A stretch of DNA of 64,000 bases from Pleurostoma richardsiae (Eukaryota; Ascomycota; Sordariomycetes; Calosphaeriales; Pleurostomataceae). Shown piece after piece: positions 57,219 to 64,000 of the stretch (within the stretch, counting starts at the first letter, position 1; each line of letters opens with the position of its first letter). The stretch lies in NCBI GenBank assembly GCA_030052745.1, contig JANBVO010000009.1, positions 682,001-746,000 on the forward strand, read 5' to 3'. Made by a program: the position numbers and the translations under genes. The notes under the pieces were generated by a model. The model did not search any database, had not been told where the DNA came from, and saw nothing but the letters and a program-made list of their open reading frames with translations.

Positions 57219-57842
57219 CACTGGCTCAAGAGAGGAGACTTCGAGTTTCCACCTGCAAAGCCATCGAGCGGACACGTGAGCTGCCGAGGCATCTGAAGAG
57301 GAGAACAACACATAATAACAGTTCCTGGTCGAGTGCAGAGAATGAGGTCATGCCGTCTGCCGCCGTGCGATCACGTCCACAGTAGGACACGGAGCGCTGT
57401 GGGCCAGGCCTGGGCTCGGAAATTTGGCTGATTGGCCCCCCCGGATCCCGCCGGAATCCCCCTGCGGGCGGGCTGCGGCTAGTTGATCACCTACCTACCT
57501 ATCGCTTGCTTACCCTACAATCGTAGCAGTGTATGCCCCTGTTTCTAGTACGCTGTGAGAGCCGGCACAGCGAGTCAAAGGAGTCCCCGGCTGGGCACGC
57601 TTGGGGTGATTTGTTTCCTGGGGCAATGGATGCGACAGGGGATGCACTGTGTTCTCGAAGCTCACAGCATTCATGTGAAAGAGCTGATGGTACATTTTCG
57701 GGCGGCGACGGGAGGTAAATATCGCACATAAGAGCGACTAAGTGCCCTTCTGATCCTGCACTCAGCTGCCTTCCATGTGATTGATATACCAATAACGTCT
57801 AGGCACAGCCAGGATTCACTACGCACGAGCACTTCCATAAGG
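57219..57842. promoter_or_regulatory. Bidirectional promoter: FAH and HGD
   Basis: 624 bases between divergent starts. Contains GC-rich CCGGAATC (57451-57458), an 8-mer also present in the palindrome of the amine oxidase promoter, and a nearby second CGGAT. Also an ATTGG (reverse CCAAT) near 57431-57435. Confidence 0.5.
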
Positions 57843-59241
57843 ATGCCCGTCACCAACTTCAAGACGCCGGAGAAGTACCAATACTTGAATGGCTTCGGGT
57901 CGTACCATGAGTCTGTATCATCGCTCACCATCTCGATTCTTGCTGACCGTCTTCAGGTCCGAAGCCATTCCGGGCGCCCTGCCAGTTGGTGCCAACTCCC
58001 CCCAGAAGCCGCCATATGGACTTTACGCCGAGAAGCTCTCCGGCACCGCCTTCACGGCACCGCGCTCGGAAAATCTGCAGTCGTGGCTCTACCGCATCCT
58101 CCCCTCGGCTGCTCATTCGACCTTCGAACGGTACGAGACAATCGAACTTGGGTCGTGTGGTCTTTCCACGAGTATCCCCAACGCGATGCTCCATCAGATA
58201 CCCAACCAGCTGCGTTGGGATCCCTTCGACCTTGAGGAGGACGTGGACTGGATCCATGGTCTCAAGCTGCTCGGCGGCGCGGGCTCACCAGTCCTCAAGA
58301 CCGGCCTGAGCATATTCATTTTCGCCGCTGGAAAAGATATGGCTGCCAACGCGGCCTTCTATTCTTCGGACGGAGAGTTCCTCATCGTGCTGCAGCACGG
58401 GCTTTTGGATCTCCAGACCGAGCTGGGCAGACTGCTCGTCAGACCTAACGAAATTGCGGTGATTCCCAGAGGCATTCGCTATAGGGTCACGCTCCCCGAG
58501 GGACCCTCTCGAGGGTATATTCTCGAGCTCAACCAGGGCCACTTTGTTCTCCCGGAGTTGGGCCCAATCGGCTCGAATTGTCTTGCCAACCCGCGCGACT
58601 TCCAGGCACCTGTTGCGTCGTTCGATGAGGATACGTCTTCAGACTGGACTATTGTCAATAAGTTCAATGGTACCCTGTTCGCTGCCAAACAGGGCCATAC
58701 GCCTTTCGATGTTGTAGGCTGGCATGGCCGTTACTACCCTTACAAGTACGATTTGGGCCGGTTTTCCGTTATTGGAAGCACATCATTCGATCACCCAGAC
58801 CCGTCTATTTATACTGTTCTTACGGCCCCGTCGGACCACCCTGGCACTGCCGTTGCCGACTTTGTCATCTTCCCACCAAGATGGCTTGTTCAGGAGGATA
58901 CATTCCGTCCGCCTTGGTATCATCGTAATACTATGTCCGAGTTTATGGGGCTTGTCTGCGGCAGTTATGACGCTAAGGAGGGAGGCGGGTTTCGTCCCGC
59001 GGGTGCGAGCTTGCACAATATCATGTCGGCCCACGGGCCAGATGCGGACACGTTCGAGAAGGCAAGCAACGGTGAGCTGACGCCCGTCAAGGTGGGCGAA
59101 GGGAGCATGGCGTTTATGTTCGAGAGCAGCTTTATGATCGGGGTTACAGACTGGGCATTAGGTACGTGCAAGAAGCTTCAGGACAAGTACAGCGAGCACA
59201 GCTGGTCCCGCCTCAAGCCTCATTTTAAGCGGCATTCCTAA
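57843..59241 (+). CDS. hmgA: Homogentisate 1,2-dioxygenase, 450 aa
   Basis: Non-haem Fe(II) enzyme opening the homogentisate ring to maleylacetoacetate. Exon 1 57843-57910 and exon 2 57957-59241; the 46 bp intron joins [10 protein letters not shown] to [16 protein letters not shown], the classic HGD N-terminus. Further signatures: [51 protein letters not shown]-type [14 protein letters not shown], and the metal site [15 protein letters not shown] followed by [20 protein letters not shown] (two His, one Glu). Length matches the family (about 445). Its presence beside FAH but without 4-hydroxyphenylpyruvate dioxygenase or maleylacetoacetate isomerase in the window suggests a specialised copy. 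Substrate assignment is strong because all metal ligands and neighbouring residues are kept. Confidence 0.95.
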
Positions 59242-59314
59242 GGTGTCACATCCATTCCTTACGCAGCAATGCTCTCAATGATGCTTTTCATATTATGGGG
59301 ATGTGTCTCGAACT

Positions 59315-60918
59315 TCACTTCAAAACATGAACCTTCACAGTTTTCGTCACGGTCCAGTTTTCGAGTGCCTCGTGTCCCATATCCCTACCAAACCCACTTT
59401 GCTTGACGCCACCAAAAGGTGTGTTTGCGTGAACGAGGCCCCAGCAGTTGACCGTCACCGTGCCCGTCTCCATAGCCTCGCTTACCCTCATGGCCCGGCT
59501 GATATCGTTTGTGAAGACGGCAGAGTTCAATCCGTAATTCGAGTCGTTCGCTTTCTCGATGACCTCCTGCTCGCTAGTGAAGGGAGCGATACTGGCGAAT
59601 GGCCCAAAGACCTCTTCCCGCATGATGGCATTATCCTGCTTAACATCTGCAAAGGCAGTATTGGCGACGAAATGGCCGTCCCCGGGGAGCCTTTCTCCAC
59701 CATGGAGCAGCCTAGCACCTGAGTGCTTACCCTTTTCCACGTACGACAATATCCTAGTCAGTTGATCTTTGCTAGCAACCGCGCCTTTTGTGGTCTCCGG
59801 GAGAAGCGGATCTCCGTGTATGGCATCTCGGCTCCGTTTGCTGAACTCTTCGAGAAACCTCTCGTAGATGCTGTCTTGGACGTAGATGCGACTTCCGGCA
59901 GCGCAAACCTGGCCGTTGCTCGCGGTGATACCCAGAGTCGTCCAGAAGAGAGCGTTTTCCCAGTCGGCATCCTCGAAGATAATGCTTGGCCCCTTACCTC
60001 CCAGTTCCAGAGTCACCTTCTTCAGGTTAGACAGAGCTGCGGCCTGAAGGACGCGGCGACCGGTGGCCGTGCTCCCGGTGAAAGATATCTTCTTGACGTC
60101 TACGTGCTCTGCAAGGGCTTGGCCAGTCACGCTGCCCAGACCTGTGATCACGTTGATTACTCCGGGAGGGAAACCGGCCTCCCTCACGAGCTCTGCAATC
60201 TTCTGGCCCCAGAGCGGCGTGGGTTCCGGCGTCTTGACGACTAGGGTGTTGCCAGCCGCGATGGCGGGGGCCAGCTTCCAAAAGAAGATCATCCTAGGTA
60301 GACTACAATCAGCACAGAACGAGACGATCTGAATCCAGATCCTGTCTCGGCCGGCTCTTACAAGCTGTTCCAAGGGACAATGGCGGCGCAGACACCGATG
60401 GGCTCTCGCCTGGTGTAGCCAAGCCCTTCGGGGATCGACATCGTTGCGCCGTCGAGTTTATCAGCCCAGCCCGCGAAGTAGCGCAGATTCTCCACGGACT
60501 GAGCTACATGGAGACTCAGTGAGTCTCGGTAGAGCACGCCGCCCTCGAGAGCCTCTAGTGAAGCCAATTGCGTTCCGTCACGCTCAACGAGATCAGCAAG
60601 TTTTTGAAGAAGTGCCCGCCTGGTAGTCGGGCTCGCTTTCTTCCAGGTCCCAAAGGCCTTCTTGGAGGAGCTGACGGCGCGTTCGACATCCTCTTTCTGC
60701 GCAGCGGAAACCGTGGCTAGATGAGCAGCTGTGCTCGGATTCTCAACATCGAGGGTGGCGCCAGTTGTCGCCTGGACAAATTCGTTGTCGATGAACAGCT
60801 GAGTATGGACTGGGCATTGGGTTAGCACATTAACATGTCTCTCCTCACAGATTCGGCCGGCGGCTGACAAACCAGTGATCTCGAGGCCCTCAACCCCACG
60901 CAGGGTGACAGATGCCAT
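59315..60918 (-). CDS. NAD(P)-dependent aldehyde dehydrogenase, 498 aa
   Basis: Exons 60918-60849, 60809-60362 and 60293-59315. Intron 1 is only 39 bp but has a perfect GCTAAC branch site and yields G-R-I-F-H-T-Q-L-F-I-D-N-E-F-V, a normal ALDH start. Intron 2 (68 bp) gives I-V-P-W-N-S-L-M-I-F-F-W-K; another acceptor at 60303 would add three residues. Active-site features: PWN (oxyanion Asn), FTGSTATGRRV (cofactor loop), LELGGKGPSIIFEDAD (Glu), GQVCAAGSRIYV (nucleophilic Cys) and EEVFGPFASIAPF. No targeting signal; expected cytosolic. In this cluster it would oxidise the arylacetaldehyde made by the amine oxidase to an arylacetate. Specificity is inferred from context. Confidence 0.9.
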
Positions 60919-61575
60919 GTTGATGCGATACGTTACAAGTTCCTGCAGATATTCGAAGAGACTCGAGGTCCGAGAATCAACGCCGTGCTTGTGGTTCCTA
61001 CTTGTCTGAGAGCGATCTCAAACCGTCGGTCTTCTCTTCCAAAGGCTGCAGACTGCCGAGGTTCAAGTGGGACAGGCAGCTACTGGTGAAGAGAGAGTCT
61101 TCAACCAAACAAGTGAACCCATTGTCTGCGCGGCCATCTAGCGGCGCATGCGTGTTGGAGAAGAGGAAGATACTCCGAGTGGAGTGGGGAGAGCCTAGCC
61201 TCGCTGTCGGAACAATTTCTGAGACGCGCGGTACAACGTCGTGGAGCTCCTCATCTGGAAGAAATGGCCGAATAGGGGGGCACTGGCAAGCGTTTACGCC
61301 ACGTTAACCAGGTCGGCGGGAAACGCGCGGAGGTGCAGGGATTCCTGCATCGGTGCCAGGACGTCACACCCAGTAGGGGAAAGGGGCTAGGAGCCACGAC
61401 CGGCATAGGGAACAGCAAAGCCTTTCTATATTCACTACTGCTGACCTGGGCAAACTTGCCGTGGATCCTCATACTGCGTCGCTACCGGCAGTCGTGCAGC
61501 CCCCTCACTCAGATAATCAACCGCCCGCCCACCACCACATGTTCACACAGATATTTTCACTCCCGCACCACAGTC
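60919..61575. promoter_or_regulatory. Bidirectional promoter: aldehyde dehydrogenase and Dabb protein
   Basis: 657 bases between divergent starts. Contains the inverted repeat TGCAGG-GATT-CCTGCA at 61334-61349. Confidence 0.45.
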
Positions 61576-61960
61576 ATGGCATCAGGCAAGCGCACTAATC
61601 GTATCACACTGTTTAAAATCCCCGACAAGGACAATGTCCATAAACTGTTGGAAATATACAGAGGGATGCCTCAGAAGGCAGTCAAAGCAAGTGACCTCGG
61701 CTGCAGCTTGACAGGACATGACAACTAATACTTGGCATCACCAGGATGGAAAACCCTACATCCTCGCCGTGACAGCCGGCGAAGCAGCACCGGACCACCG
61801 GGCACAAGGGTTTACCGTGGCCGTGGTGTCGGTATTTGCATGCAAGGAGGACATGGTGTACTACGACAACCAATGCGCGGCCCACGCTGAGCTGAAGTCA
61901 TTTGCAAAGACTGTACATCATGGCGTAATGATGGTGTATTTTGAAGACATTTTAGAGTGA
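61576..61960 (+). CDS. Dabb/stress-responsive A/B barrel protein, 108 aa
   Basis: Exons 61576-61686 and 61745-61960. The 58 bp intron must use a GC donor (GCAAGT) so that A-V-K joins D-G-K-P-Y-I-L-A-V. Protein: MASGKRTNRITLFKIPDKDN, then EIYRGMPQKAVKDGKPYILA, RAQGFTVAVVSVFACKEDM and YYDNQCAAHAELK. This is a dimeric alpha+beta barrel of the Dabb family, which includes small dimeric enzymes (cyclases, isomerase-like) and stress proteins. Conserved YYD and H (in QCAAHAELK) are kept. Its role in the cluster is unknown; it could handle a reactive intermediate. Its stop codon is 22 bases from that of the convergent RidA-family gene. Confidence 0.85.
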
Positions 61961-61982
61961 GGCGAAGGGCAGAAATTTGCAT

Positions 61983-62479
61983 TCAGTTTGGTAGCAGTGC
62001 TTTTACCGTGATCTCAATATGTACATCTGGATGGACTAAAGCCTTGACCTGCACTCCAGTCCAGGTTGGCTTTGTTTGCTTGAGAAACTTCCGGGCAATA
62101 GGAATGACCACGTCACTAATCCCCTGTCCATCTTTCGCTACCTCGAATGTTTGGATCTAGATCCGTGATTAATCGTGGGTTAAGACAGTTTCCAGGGGAC
62201 AGACTGCCGCACCTCGTAAACGTATTCCCAAGCATCATCCCCAAGACCGGCAGCTTTGAGACTGCGTGCGACATGCTCAAAGGCCTCCGTCACCTCTTCC
62301 TCGATGTTCTCGGATACAGTGTCGTCTTCCCGAATACCAAGCTGCCCCCCTACCATGATAGTTTGCACACCAGCAGGCAGGACTAGGGCATGAGAAATGC
62401 CGAAGGCTTCCGCAGGGCCCTCTCCACCGGGCCAATTGTAGAATCGGACGCCATGGGCTGCAAGCTTTGATTCACCCAT
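61983..62479 (-). CDS. RidA/YjgF/YER057c-family protein without the usual catalytic Arg, 146 aa
   Basis: Exons 62479-62213 and 62156-61983; the 56 bp intron joins W-E-Y-V-Y-E to I-Q-T-F-E-V. Start MGESKLAAHGVRFYNWPG. RidA-fold features: ISHALVLPAGVQTIMVGGQL, EEVTEAFEHVARSLKAAGLG, and the C-terminal segment TWTGVQVKALVHPDVHIEIT. In true imine/enamine deaminases the corresponding stretch is P-A-R-S-x-V-E-V, with Arg as the catalytic residue; here P-T-W-T-G-V-Q-V puts Trp at that place. So this belongs to an Arg-lacking Rid subgroup, probably not a standard iminohydrolase. Trimeric cytosolic protein by family. Function in the cluster unknown. Confidence 0.88.
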
Positions 62480-63402
62480 TGCTTCGAATGCTAGGCAATG
62501 GTTGATTCTGGAGGAGTCCAATGACAACAAAACAATGAAATGAAGGGCCAATCTAAAAGGGGGAGTTGGCTGGCTGTTCTGCACTACTCGTGTTGATACC
62601 CAGACTGCTCTATCTTATCTTCACTTTATTCCCCCGGAACCTGTTGCGTCCTTCGTCATCTGTGATAAATCTGTTGATAGTTTCTCACCACGTCAATCTG
62701 GTGCGAGCGGGTAAATATCCCATTGGCTCAGATTTTCCACGGTTGAGAGTAGCTTATCCTACTAGCTGTACACACTACTTTCAAGGTGTTGAGCGACTCG
62801 CCCCCAGCATCCCTCTCCTTCCGGCCTCTTACTGCAACTTGACCCAATAGGGCAAGACATCTATTCACGGCACTCTGTCTTTATCTCACGGCATTTGCAT
62901 ATTGGGGGTCTCTTGTAACCTCGAAGCTGCTCTTGTCAAGCTTGTTTGCATTCGGAAAGTAAGGAAGAGACTATTATACTACAGCGAGCCAGAATCTGGG
63001 GAAACCAGATCCACAGTCGATCCTTAGAGATAGGAGAGGTCTCGGCTGTCTACCCACTGACCAGGGGTGATATCACGACCTTTGATTGGTCTGACCAGCT
63101 ACTGTAGTGTAGTCTTGCCGTACATCCCGAAGATATATCGCTATGTTGAGGTGCAGTGCCATTGTCGACTCTCCCACCAAGGGCATGCAGTCGCTATCAT
63201 CACAGCTGATAGACATGGGTGACGAGGAAAGCTGACGAAAGTTACTAAACACCCGCCCCCGCCCCCCTCGTGGGTGATTCCCCAACTCGCACTTCGCACG
63301 TTCTTCAAACAATAGCCACCTCTGAGTCTCTGACAGAACCATCGACTCTGCCCGAAAGGCCTCACTCTAGATCTCTGACTGTGCAAGAACGAATCAGACA
63401 AG
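62480..63402. promoter_or_regulatory. Divergent promoter region: RidA-family gene and second permease
   Basis: About 920 bases; no gene accepted. Short T/C-rich stretches precede the permease start. Confidence 0.4.
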
Positions 63403-64000
63403 ATGGGTGACGCTGGAGACGCTGTGAAGAATGTGTCAACAATCACCGACGATGATGCTCTTGAATTGGAGCATTTGGGCGTCGTGCCCTCGAAGATGAA
63501 GCGGAACTTCAACGTGTGGTCCTTGCTCTTCATGTCCTTCTGTACAAGTGTTACCTGGGAAGCAATTTCATCCTCGATTGCTCAGGCTCTCACATCTGGG
63601 GGGAGTTCTAGCCTTGTCTGGGGATATGTTGCCTCGGCACTGGGTGCCTTTCTCATCGTGCTTTGCATGGCAGAATACGCCAGCATGGTCCCCACGGCAG
63701 GCGGCCAGTATCACTACGTGGCCGAGCTCTCACCGTTGAGTGTGAGGAGGGTTTTCTCCTGGTATGCTGGTTGGATCACGATGATCGGCTGGCTTCTATG
63801 CGCAACTGCGGGCATCTTCGCTACTGCAATGCAAATACAGTCATGGATCATCCTCTTCGCCGAAACTTACGTCTATGAGCGATGGCACACCAGTTTGGTA
63901 ATTCAACCCGTTTTCTGTTGGGCTTTCCCCAAGGCTCATTGTGCTAACGACTCGATATTTCCAGCTCGTCATCGGCCTCACTACCTACTTCACTTTGTTC
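63403..64000 (+). CDS. APC-superfamily amino acid permease, 3' end beyond the right edge
   Basis: Exon 1 63403-63897, intron 67 bp (GTAATT..TTCCAG), exon 2 from 63965 to beyond 64000. The visible 177 residues have a ~40-residue cytosolic N-terminus (MGDAGDAVKNVSTITDDD...) and then MKRNFNVWSLLFMSFCTSVT-WEAISSSIAQALTSGG. Next is LIVLCMAEYASMVPTAGGQYHYVAELSP, the hallmark of fungal APC amino-acid/choline/GABA permeases. At least four membrane segments are present, all intact. A second transporter of the same superfamily flanking the cluster suggests import of two related substrates or an unrelated neighbour; the left permease is much diverged from it. Partial only because of the window end. Confidence 0.9.
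   Translation, partial: MGDAGDAVKNVSTITDDDALELEHLGVVPSKMKRNFNVWSLLFMSFCTSVTWEAISSSIAQALTSGGSSSLVWGYVASALGAFLIVLCMAEYASMVPTAGGQYHYVAELSPLSVRRVFSWYAGWITMIGWLLCATAGIFATAMQIQSWIILFAETYVYERWHTSLVIQPVFCWAFPKAHCANDSIFPARHRPHYLLHFV

Noticed and set aside
57219-57311. In-frame extension of FAH by 31 codons
   Set aside because: Starts from TTG, not conserved, and would intrude into the shared promoter; homologues begin at MASLK-like sequence.

Overview
The window is from a filamentous ascomycete (Pezizomycotina; Sordariomycetes is my guess, weakly supported). Evidence: 46-133 bp introns with GT..AG borders and RCTRAC-like branch sites, GC-rich coding DNA, lineage-typical families (fungal STAND/NACHT-ankyrin, HET domain, two Zn2Cys6 regulators, DUF3425 bZIP, DUF1479, NmrA-like), and a tRNA-Tyr with an intron at position 37/38. 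Exon joins were made by hand from splice signals, reading frame and family conservation, not from transcripts.

Left third (1-24.2 kb), mixed housekeeping and lineage-specific genes: a NACHT-ankyrin protein running off the left edge, a glutathione S-transferase, tRNA-Tyr(GUA), a two-helix membrane protein, a HET-domain protein, an SDR oxidoreductase, an unrecognised basic (probably nuclear) protein, the Arp2/3 subunit ARPC3, the tRNA m1A58 methyltransferase subunit TRM6/GCD10, an unknown protein, an F-box protein and a DUF1479 (YbiU-like) protein.

Middle (25-42 kb): a hexose transporter and a glucokinase-type sugar kinase facing away from each other, a DUF3425 bZIP-like regulator, an aldo-keto reductase of the aryl-alcohol/norsolorinic-acid type, an alpha/beta hydrolase fused to a C-terminal beta-rich domain, and an NmrA-like reductase convergent with a Zn2Cys6 regulator.

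Right third (42.3 kb to the end): what looks like a catabolic cluster for an aromatic amine. A Zn2Cys6 regulator is divergent from a flavin amine oxidase. Then follow an APC permease, an FAD aromatic hydroxylase, a monocarboxylate-type MFS carrier, a small cupin, fumarylacetoacetase (FAH), homogentisate 1,2-dioxygenase (HGD), an aldehyde dehydrogenase, a Dabb-type barrel protein, a RidA-family protein and a second APC permease cut by the right edge. A coherent reading is: amine uptake, oxidation to an arylacetaldehyde, oxidation to the arylacetate, ring hydroxylation to homogentisate, ring cleavage, and hydrolysis to fumarate plus acetoacetate. 4-Hydroxyphenylpyruvate dioxygenase and maleylacetoacetate isomerase are not in the window, so homogentisate would be entered by another route than normal tyrosine breakdown. 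This is the most interesting system here. No transposon, CRISPR array or viral element could be supported.
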